This document shows positions 7,931 to 16,056 of a stretch of DNA of 20,255 nt, in pieces. A program made the translations under genes and the position numbers. Below the pieces are notes generated by a model, which saw only the letters and a list, made by a program, of their open reading frames with translations, was not told where the DNA came from and made no database searches. The first letter of the stretch is position 1, and the number at the start of each line of letters is the position of its first letter. Source of the stretch: JBAXTZ01 sp041666525 (lineage in GTDB: Bacteria; Bacillota; Negativicutes; JBAXTZ01); contig JBAYGT010000024.1 of the NCBI GenBank assembly GCA_041666525.1, forward strand, positions 1-20,255, given 5' to 3'.

Positions 7931-7959
7931 ATTATGGCGCTTGTAAAATTTTTTGTCAA
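7931..7959 (-). promoter_or_regulatory. Sigma-A promoter of the kinase/regulator operon
   Basis: Minus-strand TTGACA and CATAAT lie 17 bases apart, nearly consensus. The TGA stop codon of the SelB-like gene lies inside the -35 box. The predicted transcript starts near 7924, about 30 bases before the kinase ATG. The pair can thus be transcribed apart from the operon upstream. Confidence 0.8.
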
Positions 7960-9290
7960 CTCTTGCGATATAGCTTTTCCAACGCCCCCCGATTGTCACC
8001 TGCGCGCAACGTCAATTTTTGTGTATCAAAGTGCTCCAGAATATTCTTGGCCTGCTCACGATTCAACTGGGCGATGTCGCGAAACTGCGCCAAAGTTATC
8101 GTCGGTTGTAACGCAAAATGCTTTCGCAACAGCTCTGTGTATTTCTCAACTTGTTCGAAACTATACCGCACATTGCCGATGGAAATGTCTGTCGGTATTT
8201 TTTTCCCCGCAACCGCGATATCTGCCGGACAGATACTATAATCCGACGCTGCCGCAATTTTGGCAGCACCAATAATTGCCCGGCTGTTTAGCGCCCGAAA
8301 TAAAATGCTCGCGTCTTCATCAACCGGAAATTGCCGGTTACTAATAAACAGCCAGCGTTCCCTGCCAAATTTTCTTATTCGCTTGATTCGTCCGGTTATT
8401 TCCAGCGTGCCCAGATACCCGCGCACTGCTCCGGGCTGGATATTGGCAAACGGCTGCAACCAGCACTGTTTATCCACAACTATTTTGCCACAACCGGTCA
8501 ACAGCGTTTCACGGGCGATTACTTCATGGGCTGACCTGGTAATGTTCAACGCCACACGCGTTCCGGCGCTGGCAACGTCAGCACTTTCGCCAAACACCTG
8601 AATCGCCCGCACCCGGACATATTCTTGCTGTGGCAGCAATCGCAGATTATCACCAACCCGAATTTTTCCGGACAGCAAACTACCGGTAACAATCGTACCG
8701 ATACCATGCTTGGAAAACACCCGGTCAATCCAGATTTTTGCCGCAGTGGTTAGCTTTTTTGGTGGAATGCTGCTGGCAATTTCCATCACCCCGACTTGCA
8801 ATTCAGCCAACCCGCTTCCGGTAACACTGTCCACACAAAATACTGGCGCCTGCTCAAAAATCGTACCCTGTACTTGCTCCGCCAGCTGATTGCGGCGGAG
8901 CGTCAGCAATTCAGTTCCGGCAGTGGCGCACTTACTAAACACAACTGCCGCCGCGGAAATTTTCAACGCCTCCATAACCGCTAAATGTTCCAGTGTCTGT
9001 TGGCGGATTCCTTCGTGAACATCAATAACCAGCATGGCAATATCGGCACCAACACAACCGGCGAGCATATTGCGCAATAATTTTTCGTGTCCCGGCACAT
9101 CGACGAAACCGGCAATCAAGTTGTCGGCCAGTTTCCAGCGGGCATAACCCAATTCAATTGTCATGCCGCGGCGCTGCTCTTCCGGCAACCGGGCGGTATC
9201 CGTTCCGGCAAGCGCCTTAACCAGCGCGGTCTTGCCGTGATCAATGTGACCGCAGGTGGTAATTATCAACGAACGTTGACCAACTTTCAT
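7956..9290 (-). CDS. selB: SelB-like translational GTPase, short and with degenerate G4 motif
   Basis: A 444-residue GTPase closest to SelB, the factor that brings selenocysteyl-tRNA to the ribosome at recoded UGA codons. Visible motifs: G1 GHIDHGKT (14-21), the SelB-like switch RRGMTIELGYARW (41-53) and G3 DVPGHEK (64-70). Beta-barrel domains follow (KIWIDRVFSKHGIGTIVTGS is typical of domain 2). The C-terminus seems to keep only the last winged-helix unit (LLRKHFALQPTITLAQFRDI), against four in typical SelB of about 600 residues or more. The G4 guanine-reading motif, normally T/N-K-x-D, is SKCA, lacking the Asp. Start: ATG 9290 has GGAGGAACC before it; the ATG at 9341 lies inside the preceding gene. 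It lies 13 bases behind the FUSC gene. Neither selA nor tRNA-Sec is in the window. It may be a true but short SelB or a derived relative with another task. Confidence 0.75.
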   Translation of the reverse strand: MKVGQRSLIITTCGHIDHGKTALVKALAGTDTARLPEEQRRGMTIELGYARWKLADNLIAGFVDVPGHEKLLRNMLAGCVGADIAMLVIDVHEGIRQQTLEHLAVMEALKISAAAVVFSKCATAGTELLTLRRNQLAEQVQGTIFEQAPVFCVDSVTGSGLAELQVGVMEIASSIPPKKLTTAAKIWIDRVFSKHGIGTIVTGSLLSGKIRVGDNLRLLPQQEYVRVRAIQVFGESADVASAGTRVALNITRSAHEVIARETLLTGCGKIVVDKQCWLQPFANIQPGAVRGYLGTLEITGRIKRIRKFGRERWLFISNRQFPVDEDASILFRALNSRAIIGAAKIAAASDYSICPADIAVAGKKIPTDISIGNVRYSFEQVEKYTELLRKHFALQPTITLAQFRDIAQLNREQAKNILEHFDTQKLTLRAGDNRGALEKLYRKS

Positions 9291-9303
9291 TGGTTCCTCC
9301 GCC

Positions 9304-11295
9304 CTAGTGGCCATTATTAATCTGCCGGTATTTGCAAACATTGTTCCAAATTACCCGGCTATAGTTGTCCAGATATTCAATACTTGGAATAGTTATTACG
9401 ACCCCGCCCGCATATTCCGGGATTGGCCGCGAAATCACACCGGGATCAACTCCCGTTTCTAAATCGGCGGCGTTCTCCAGCCTGCGACTGATTTGCTCAA
9501 GACACATCTCCATATCCTGACGAGCTGCATGCTCGCGATAATCGGTTACGGTCAGCGAAAAAGTAAGTCGCACAATCATAACGGTGGCGTAGATTGTTTT
9601 TGCAAAACTCGAATAATTGCGCCGCTGTCCGGCTGGTTCGTCCAACATCCGGCGCCATGAATCGTAGACCGCATCCAGATACCGCAACGAGAGTTTGCGC
9701 TCGCGGGCATCAATACTGCCATTAATGCTATAAAACCGAATCAATCGAGCTTGCTCACGCCAAGCTTTCGCGAGATCATGCTTGATATAAACAGCTTCCC
9801 AGCGCGGAAATACTCCAAGCGTCACAACCAGCGCCAACGCCATACCGATTGCAGTATCTTCAACACGAATCCTTATCAGCCAGTGTATATCTGTTTGCAT
9901 GAAAGCACAGACAAAAATCGAAAGGGCAAACGTCAGCGCCATATTGAAAACAAGATAATTCCGGCGCAAGTAAACCCGTGCTGCGGCAAGACTAAAAACC
10001 ACTGCTATTCCGGAAATCAGCGTACCGGGTTGGAGCTGCAGATACCCAAAGGCTAGTGTCAACGCAAGCAGCGTCGAAATCAGACGCCAGCGAAACATTT
10101 GCCACGTTCCGGCGGCAAACGGTTTCACCATCAGTAACGCCATCAAGATAATGTAATAATAACGTTCCATATGACAAAACCAGCCAACAGACAGCGCCAG
10201 TAGCGCGGTGACTGCCAATTTGACAGCATGATGCATTATCTCTGAATGCCAGTCGAGATTGGTCTTTAACCGGACAATCAGCGGCTCTGTAAAAGCCACA
10301 ACCGTCAAATCGCTATGCGCTGAGTTCCAGCCTTCAGCCAGCTTATCCAGCTCCACCAGCGCTGCTTCTATGGTAGTGACTTCCTCACTCTCAGAGCTAC
10401 CCTTGCGGCCAGCATCAGCTGATACTATTTTGGCAACGGGCTTAATTTCTGCCAAACCGGTTTGTTTTTTAAAAAATAATTCACGCTGTTGTAAAAAAAA
10501 CTGTTCAATTCTTGCCAATGCCGTACGAATATACTCAACGTCAGCCGGAGCAATATTCGCCTTTTTTCCCCGGGCATAGAACAATGCTGAAAGATGATCG
10601 GACAGCCGTGTACAACATACAAACAAAATTTTTGCCCGCCTGTCAGCTGAATTTTCCAACAGTCCGGCGAGCTCCAGGCGGATTGTATGCAACTGCCGGA
10701 CAAGCGCAAACGTCGCGTGCATATTCGGCTGTTTATCATCATTTAAATAGTTTAACTTCATTTGACATAATTTTGCCATAAGCAGCAACATATCCGCAAA
10801 TACGAACCGCAGTGTCCGCCCTGGCTCTAAAAATGACAACATCAGGTATATTGTCAACGTCAGTAGGGCTCCGCAAAAAAACCAGCCGGCCATTACCAGC
10901 CACACATAAATTGACGGATTATTAACGGTCAGCGTCAGATAGCAGTTCAAGAGCGTCAACAAGCCAACCTGCCCTAACTGTGTTCCGTTGATACCGCCAA
11001 CTGACAGGAACGCAATCAGAAAACAAACTCCGGGTAACACAATAAACTGCGACCAGGAATACGGTACAGCCAGAGTTATCAATGCTATCAACAGCAACAT
11101 CAAGATTAATGTTGCGGAAAACCATTTTAGTTTACTCCGTGTTCCTGCGACCTGATCCATCCCGCTCGCAGCCATCCCGCCCAAAGCATACAACATTCCT
11201 TGAGGAATATGCCCGGCGCAAATAATGCCGATTGCCGGCACCAGCCATATCGAGAGCTTTATCAGGGTGTTCAAATCGCGCCGGTCAAGTTTCAT
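9304..11295 (-). CDS. FUSC-family membrane protein (aromatic-acid exporter-like)
   Basis: A 663-residue integral membrane protein with the two-bundle plan of FUSC/YccS/AaeB proteins. A first helical bundle (about residues 10-155) is followed by a soluble helical region (160-355), a second bundle (about 360-490) and a soluble C-terminal domain. The second bundle carries MERYYYIILMALLMVKPF and then WRLISTLLALTLAFG, typical of the FUSC repeat, where an R-x(2-3)-G/T segment sits between helices. Family members include AaeB, an efflux protein for aromatic carboxylic acids, but most are uncharacterised, so substrate cannot be named. It lies 15 bases after the GH2 gene and 13 before the SelB-like gene, implying co-transcription. 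A purine-rich AAAGGA precedes the start by about 11 bases. Confidence 0.8.
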   Translation of the reverse strand: MKLDRRDLNTLIKLSIWLVPAIGIICAGHIPQGMLYALGGMAASGMDQVAGTRSKLKWFSATLILMLLLIALITLAVPYSWSQFIVLPGVCFLIAFLSVGGINGTQLGQVGLLTLLNCYLTLTVNNPSIYVWLVMAGWFFCGALLTLTIYLMLSFLEPGRTLRFVFADMLLLMAKLCQMKLNYLNDDKQPNMHATFALVRQLHTIRLELAGLLENSADRRAKILFVCCTRLSDHLSALFYARGKKANIAPADVEYIRTALARIEQFFLQQRELFFKKQTGLAEIKPVAKIVSADAGRKGSSESEEVTTIEAALVELDKLAEGWNSAHSDLTVVAFTEPLIVRLKTNLDWHSEIMHHAVKLAVTALLALSVGWFCHMERYYYIILMALLMVKPFAAGTWQMFRWRLISTLLALTLAFGYLQLQPGTLISGIAVVFSLAAARVYLRRNYLVFNMALTFALSIFVCAFMQTDIHWLIRIRVEDTAIGMALALVVTLGVFPRWEAVYIKHDLAKAWREQARLIRFYSINGSIDARERKLSLRYLDAVYDSWRRMLDEPAGQRRNYSSFAKTIYATVMIVRLTFSLTVTDYREHAARQDMEMCLEQISRRLENAADLETGVDPGVISRPIPEYAGGVVITIPSIEYLDNYSRVIWNNVCKYRQINNGH

Positions 11296-11310
11296 AATAT
11301 CCGCTATCCT

Positions 11311-13020
11311 TTATTTGTGGGTGTTTATTTTTTTGATTGCGCGCATATCACACTTCGGTTTGCGGTCATAAGTAAGTAATCCGTTAGTTTCTTGCTCAAC
11401 ATCATATAATTGGGTATAGCAAAATCCGGCAACTACCGGGCTGTCAAATAGTGCCTGTGTAAGACTACGGTAATCTTCCACCAATGCTTTAGCAACATTT
11501 TCTTTTCCACCAAATTCGGTCAGCATTATCGGTTGCTTGCCATATTTATAGCCTTGGACGTACATTTTTTTGCCCGCCGGTTTTGCCCGCAGCGCACACA
11601 GCCGGGTTCGATAATTCTTTCGCAATGTCTCAGCGGTGTGGTAATTGTGAACACCGAGGATATCCGAGCTAGTATGTTCCCAGCCATCATTAGAAATTAC
11701 AAACCGAGTGGTATCTAAAGTTTTCGTCATCATATATAGCGACAATGACAAGCTCTGTTGCTCGTCATCAACTCCGATTAACGGCACGCCCCGGCTTGCA
11801 TTAAGCGGAACCCAAGCCATTATGCAAGGATGATTATAATCACGCCTGAGTACGTTCGCCCACTCGATCATCAAGCGGTAGCTCATATCCGGAGAAAACT
11901 CGTGGGCATTAGCCATTTCACCCCAAACAATAAACCCGATTTTATCGGCCCAATACAGATAGCGCGGATCTTCGACCTTCTGATGTTTACGCGCGCCGTT
12001 AAAGCCCAAGGTTTTTGCAAGCTCAATATCTTTGACATAATCCAGGTCTTCAGGCGCAGTCAGTAAGCCGGTTGGCCAGTAGCCCTGATCAAGAACCAAT
12101 TTGGGGAAATAAGGGCGATTATTCAAAAATATCATTCCCTGTTCGGCGTGGAACTTTCGCATGCCAAAATAGCTTTGTATCGCATCAGTAAACAAACCGC
12201 CACTATACATCCGGATTTCTGCAGTAAACAAATTAGGCTGCTCCGGCGACCACAGGCATTTTTTACTGTCAAAGTCTTCGAAATCAACCGTCACCCGCAG
12301 CAATCGTCCATCGGCGGCGATGGTATCTTTGGCAACGATTTCATTGTGATACTTGATTATTATTTCCAAACTGGCTCCGGCAGCATGGTTGCTCAGCTCA
12401 GCGTCCAATTGTACGCTGTTTTCATCAATATTTGCCGTCCAGCGCAGCTCTTCAACATGTGCCTCACGGAGTGGCTCCAACCACACCGATTGCCAAATTC
12501 CGGTGGTTCGGGTATGGAATATTCCCTCAGGCTGCTCCTGCCAATATTGTTTGCCGCGCAAAATCGTCCGGTCTTCGGATGAATCCTCGGCACATACCGC
12601 GATAAATATATAACCGTCTTCATCAATAAACGAAGAAATGTCTACCGAAAACGGTGTGTGTCCGCCGGTATGTTCCCCCGCCAAATGTCCATTGATATAA
12701 ATTTTCGCAAAATAATCAACTGCGCCAAAATGCAACACGACGTAGCTGCCATCCCAAGAGGGTGGAATTTCCACTTCCCGCCAATACCAGACTACATCGT
12801 GAAATGATTGATCGTTAATCAAGCTTAATCGGGATTGAAAAGGATAAGGTACGATAATTTTCCGGGTATCCTCCGGCATCGTCCGATACCAACTATCCAG
12901 CCACCCTCGTTCATCATCGTCAAACGCAAAATCCCATTCACCGTTTATACATAACCAATCTTGACGAACTAATTGGGGGCGGGGATACTCCGGGCGCGGA
13001 ATAGTTGTTTTCATTATCAT
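11311..13020 (-). CDS. Glycoside hydrolase family 2-like protein lacking the acid/base Glu
   Basis: A 569-residue protein with GH2 architecture: sugar-binding jelly roll (about 15-185; LCINGEWDF, VVLHFGAVDYFAKIYINGHL), immunoglobulin-like domain (about 186-290; FGMRKF at its end) and a TIM barrel (about 295-565). No signal peptide is seen, so it is cytoplasmic. The nucleophile motif PIMLTEFGG (E502) is kept. The acid/base motif, normally W-x-P-x-N-E-S-W-G in close relatives, reads AWVPLNASRGVP, with A408 (codon GCA, 11799-11797) in place of Glu and Arg in place of Trp. Family GH2 includes beta-galactosidase, beta-glucuronidase and beta-mannosidase; without the acid/base residue hydrolysis should be severely impaired. 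It heads the operon with the FUSC and SelB-like genes. The start is either ATG 13020 or the in-frame ATG 13014; neither has a clear ribosome site. Confidence 0.85.
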   Translation of the reverse strand: MIMKTTIPRPEYPRPQLVRQDWLCINGEWDFAFDDDERGWLDSWYRTMPEDTRKIIVPYPFQSRLSLINDQSFHDVVWYWREVEIPPSWDGSYVVLHFGAVDYFAKIYINGHLAGEHTGGHTPFSVDISSFIDEDGYIFIAVCAEDSSEDRTILRGKQYWQEQPEGIFHTRTTGIWQSVWLEPLREAHVEELRWTANIDENSVQLDAELSNHAAGASLEIIIKYHNEIVAKDTIAADGRLLRVTVDFEDFDSKKCLWSPEQPNLFTAEIRMYSGGLFTDAIQSYFGMRKFHAEQGMIFLNNRPYFPKLVLDQGYWPTGLLTAPEDLDYVKDIELAKTLGFNGARKHQKVEDPRYLYWADKIGFIVWGEMANAHEFSPDMSYRLMIEWANVLRRDYNHPCIMAWVPLNASRGVPLIGVDDEQQSLSLSLYMMTKTLDTTRFVISNDGWEHTSSDILGVHNYHTAETLRKNYRTRLCALRAKPAGKKMYVQGYKYGKQPIMLTEFGGKENVAKALVEDYRSLTQALFDSPVVAGFCYTQLYDVEQETNGLLTYDRKPKCDMRAIKKINTHK

Positions 13021-13043
13021 CCAATCTATAAGACACTTTTGTG

Positions 13044-13075
13044 AAAAACAGCCGCAGCGTAAGCTACGGCTGTTT
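13044..13075 (-). terminator. Rho-independent terminator of the permease–binding protein gene
   Basis: AAACAGCCG (13046-13054) pairs with CGGCTGTTT (13067-13075). A further three pairs close a GNRA-like tetraloop across one mismatch. On the minus strand the hairpin ends in TTTTT (13048-13044). It lies five bases after the stop of the APC gene, separating it from the GH2 operon. Confidence 0.82.
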
Positions 13076-13080
13076 GTACG

Positions 13081-15168
13081 TTATTTTATTGTCGGTAACT
13101 TCCACTTGTCTTTTAACTTTTGCAACTCACCGGATTTTTCCATAGTTTCCAGCGCCTTGTTAATTTTATCCAATTCGCGCGCAGCATCGCTGTCAAAGAT
13201 TATACCGTATTTTTCCTCGGCAAAAACTTTAGCGTTGATAAAAACAAACTGCGCATCACTGGCTTGTAAAGCGCTTAACATCGGCTGATCCCAGATAATT
13301 CCATATATGTCTTTGGCGATAAACGCATTTTTCATATCCACTACTGAGTCAAATACTTGAACATTGGCGCCAGTCAGCTGTCTGGCGAACGCTTCGCCGG
13401 TCGTGCCGCGACGCACGCCGATATCTTTGCCGGCATAGTTGTCGATCAAAGCTTCACCCGGACGAACTACCAGAATAACTTGACCGCCATAATATGGTTT
13501 GGAAAACGCCATATCTTTGCTGCGATCTTCAGTAATCGAAATCATTCCGACTGCCGCATCTACCTGTTTCGCCTTTACCGCTTGCAGCATAGTTGCAAAA
13601 TCGTAAGCATTGTATTGGATTTTGTAACCGGCGCCATCAGCAAGTTTTTGCATCAATTCAATCTCAAATCCGGCCCGCGCTCCGTCTTTCTCTTCATACA
13701 TATAAGGCTTTGTTGTAGCGGTAACCGCTACTTTCAATATCGGCCGTGAATCCGAAACAATTGTTGAAATATATAGCACGCCCAAAAACAACACCGCCAC
13801 ACAAGCCACTATGGTACGGGATTTTACTGCCGGGAAAGCCGGTTTTCCCGATTGATTGCGCATTAAATAGGCATATACCGGCAAGCCGATCAAGGTCAGG
13901 ACTATTGCCATTACCGCGTTGATCAAACTGGCCTGAACCATTCCGTACAAACAATAGACCGAGCCGACAACAGCAATTATCGGAATAACCGGATACAGAG
14001 GAACTTTGTATGTCCGCACGATATGCGCAAATTTTTTACGGGCAATGATTACCGCGATAAACGATAAGGCGTAGAAAATCCAAATCGCAAATACCGCGAT
14101 ATCCGATAGTTTATCCGCATCAAACAACCGGTAATAAAAAAACGAAATGACTATCAACAACGCCGCGCCATATACCGGCGTCCGGCTATCAGAATCCAGT
14201 TTGCCAAAATATTTGTAACCCGGCAACTGCTTGCGTTCACCCATCGAATAGACTATTCGCGACAGCGTCATCGTATAACCGTTGATACCGCCCAGAATAG
14301 ACACCATTATTCCGACCGCAACCAAATTGCCGCCGACTAATCCAAACAGCTTTTGCGAAACAACCGCAGCCGCATCATGACCAAGCGTTACGATTTCCGC
14401 CGCACTCAGCACCTTGAACATCGCCATATTAATTCCCAGATACACAATAATCAGGAAGCATAATCCGCCAATAATCGCCCGTGGCAATATTTTTGCCGGA
14501 TTTTTGATTTCTCCGGCCACCGATGCAACCTGAGCCCAACCGTCATAAGCAAATAGTGTTGCCAAAACTGCCGCCGAAAACGGTCCCATAACCGACATCA
14601 GGCCGGTGGACTGCATGAAAATCTTGCCATTACCCCACCACAAACCAAACACCACGATTAAAATCAAGGGAATAAGTTTGCAAAACGTCGCAACAGTCTG
14701 CAGATTTCCCGCGCGTTTAACACTCACCGCATTGACAAACAATACAAACGCCAGCACTCCGGCGCCGACCATCGGTGAATAAACATCGGGAATGTTGAAT
14801 AACAGGCAAAAAACCGAACTGAAATAACCCACCAGCGCACCGATGGTTGCCGGACCATAAATAAATGTCAGCACCCAACCGTACAAGAAAGCGGTTTTTT
14901 TGTTATAAACTTCTTCCAGGAAAACAAAAATACCACCCGTGCGCGGGAACATTACTCCCAATTCACACAGCGTCAGGCCGCCGGCCATGCTCAGCAACCC
15001 GCCGATAACCCACGCCCAAAGCGCAGTATTGGTGTCGCCGGTAACCGCTAATACTGCTGACGGTTTCATGAATGCGCCAGCCCCCAGCACCATCCCGACG
15101 ACCAGCGACAACGCCGAAATTAGTCCAAGATCTTTTTTCAAACCGGCTTCTGTAATACTATTTGCCAT
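13081..15168 (-). CDS. APC amino-acid permease fused to a C-terminal amino-acid-binding protein domain
   Basis: A 695-residue two-part transporter. Residues about 12-440 are a 12-helix APC-superfamily permease of the LAT/SteT kind, with the unwound helix-1 motif GMVLGAGAF, the FAYDGWAQVASVAGEIKNP segment in the helix 6-7 region, and PVYGAALL. An extra helix (about 453-472) then crosses the membrane again. Residues 477-690 form a complete type-2 periplasmic binding domain (SBP_bac_3): ILKVAVTATTKPYMYEE, GFEIELMQKLA, AVGMISITEDRSKDMAFSKP and GELQKLKDKW at the end. The Arg of SITEDR and the Asp of IIWDQ, which hold the amino-acid backbone in GlnH-like proteins, are kept. ATG 15168 has AAGGGG just upstream; the GTG at 15174 falls inside that site. 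It stands alone between its own promoter and terminator. Import or exchange of an amino acid is likely; the fusion is unusual. Confidence 0.88.
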   Translation of the reverse strand: MANSITEAGLKKDLGLISALSLVVGMVLGAGAFMKPSAVLAVTGDTNTALWAWVIGGLLSMAGGLTLCELGVMFPRTGGIFVFLEEVYNKKTAFLYGWVLTFIYGPATIGALVGYFSSVFCLLFNIPDVYSPMVGAGVLAFVLFVNAVSVKRAGNLQTVATFCKLIPLILIVVFGLWWGNGKIFMQSTGLMSVMGPFSAAVLATLFAYDGWAQVASVAGEIKNPAKILPRAIIGGLCFLIIVYLGINMAMFKVLSAAEIVTLGHDAAAVVSQKLFGLVGGNLVAVGIMVSILGGINGYTMTLSRIVYSMGERKQLPGYKYFGKLDSDSRTPVYGAALLIVISFFYYRLFDADKLSDIAVFAIWIFYALSFIAVIIARKKFAHIVRTYKVPLYPVIPIIAVVGSVYCLYGMVQASLINAVMAIVLTLIGLPVYAYLMRNQSGKPAFPAVKSRTIVACVAVLFLGVLYISTIVSDSRPILKVAVTATTKPYMYEEKDGARAGFEIELMQKLADGAGYKIQYNAYDFATMLQAVKAKQVDAAVGMISITEDRSKDMAFSKPYYGGQVILVVRPGEALIDNYAGKDIGVRRGTTGEAFARQLTGANVQVFDSVVDMKNAFIAKDIYGIIWDQPMLSALQASDAQFVFINAKVFAEEKYGIIFDSDAARELDKINKALETMEKSGELQKLKDKWKLPTIK

Positions 15169-15233
15169 ACACACCCCTTATTTTCTCTTCTTCAGAGCGA
15201 CCGTGCGCCATACAAATATCAACTATGCAATTA

Positions 15234-15262
15234 ATTTTACTGTGCCGGAGATTTTTCCGCAA
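15234..15262 (-). promoter_or_regulatory. Candidate sigma-A promoter of the permease–binding protein gene
   Basis: Minus-strand TTGCGG and TAAAAT are separated by 17 bases. The predicted start is near 15227, giving a leader of roughly 60 bases before ATG 15168. A weaker overlapping alternative is TTGAAC followed by AATATT, 17 bases on, slightly upstream. Confidence 0.5.
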
Positions 15263-15309
15263 CAAATATTAACCAAATCCAAATAAAGTTCAAACCATCA
15301 TTAACTGCA

Positions 15310-15338
15310 TTGGCGAAACGCGGTTTGTGATATATAAT
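15310..15338 (+). promoter_or_regulatory. Sigma-A promoter of the secreted protein gene
   Basis: TTGGCG (15310-15315) and a perfect TATAAT (15333-15338) lie 17 bases apart. The predicted start is near 15345, about 45 bases before the ATG at 15389. It is divergent from the permease promoter, so about 50 bases between the two -35 boxes could hold shared control sites. Confidence 0.7.
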
Positions 15339-15388
15339 TAAACTATTCATAAAATTGTGAAGGGCGTTGCATACTAAGGAGGTTGATT

Positions 15389-15859
15389 ATGAAAAAACCA
15401 CGTCACGCTGTCTTATTAATATTATTGCTGTTAACTATGGTTGCAACTTCATCTTCGGCAATAGCTATGAACTGGATGACGGTATATACCGGCAACAACG
15501 GCTCCGGCGGTTTTGACGCCGACTCATTGGCAGTTGATACCTCAACCGGCAAGGTTTGTACTTCAGCAATCATCAAATTCCAGTATTCTCCAGCAGGTGT
15601 ATCTGCTGAAATTTCCCGCCGAAAAAAAGCCAACGAATCAGTTGCCGGTTGGAATAATCTTGCCTGCAAAATCTCACACGCAAATTTTCTGCTGTCGCCA
15701 AAACAATGTCGTATAGCTTCAATCACCTATTATGATACCAGTGGAAAAGTTCTGGAGCAGGTTGATTTAAAGTCATCATATCACAACATTGCACCCGATA
15801 GTTATGAAGATGAGTTACATCGGGGGATATTTATTTTTCTAGGATACGCTGTACAATAA
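15389..15859 (+). CDS. Secreted surface-adhesin-E-like protein
   Basis: A 156-residue protein with a classic signal peptide: MKKPRH, a Leu-rich core (8-17), and probable cleavage after an Ala near residue 24-26 (SSSAIA). The mature part of about 130 residues is beta-rich and follows the pattern I know from surface-adhesin protein E-like domains: W-x-x-V near the start, GFDADSLAV, a middle strand TSAIIKFQYSP, then CRIASITYYDTSGKVLEQV and an APDS segment near the end. Two mature Cys (in LACKI and KQCRI) may form a disulfide. Such proteins are common in several lineages, often in many copies, and little is known of their function in Firmicutes. ATG 15389 has a strong AAGGAGG six bases upstream; the TTG at 15383 falls in that spacer. 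It has its own promoter and no clear terminator. Confidence 0.7.
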   Translation: MKKPRHAVLLILLLLTMVATSSSAIAMNWMTVYTGNNGSGGFDADSLAVDTSTGKVCTSAIIKFQYSPAGVSAEISRRKKANESVAGWNNLACKISHANFLLSPKQCRIASITYYDTSGKVLEQVDLKSSYHNIAPDSYEDELHRGIFIFLGYAVQ

Positions 15860-15937
15860 ACTGATTATTAACAACACATCACTGTTATACAGCAATGCGT
15901 AGCTACTTAATAACAGTAACGCACCTATAAAATCGAC

Positions 15938-15966
15938 TTGCAGATGCGCCGATAATATCTTATTAT
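15938..15966 (+). promoter_or_regulatory. Candidate sigma-A promoter of the solute-binding protein gene
   Basis: TTGCAG (15938-15943) and TATTAT (15961-15966) are 17 bases apart. The start would be near 15973, giving a leader of about 84 bases. The 197-base gap between the two plus-strand genes and the lack of a good terminator mean read-through from 15310 is also possible. Confidence 0.45.
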
Positions 15967-16056
15967 AGTGATACGTATCTTGCGTAGTGTAATGTAACCG
16001 GTAAACCTTGCCAGTTTAACGGCTGCCAAAAGCTGCCAACACGAGGGAGCATCGAC

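Noticed and set aside
7956..9290. Selenocysteine (SECIS-type) recoding in nearby genes
   Set aside because: I saw no open frame in the window that needs an internal UGA read through; the stops found in the reductase remnant are TAA.
13021..13043. Sigma-A promoter directly before the GH2 gene
   Set aside because: A TATAGA-like box exists but no -35 element at 16-18 bases; the evidence is too weak to list.
15882..15916. Inverted CTGTTAT/ATAACAG around a 21-base loop as terminator of the secreted protein gene
   Set aside because: Short 7-bp AT-rich stem, long loop and no T tract; not a credible terminator.
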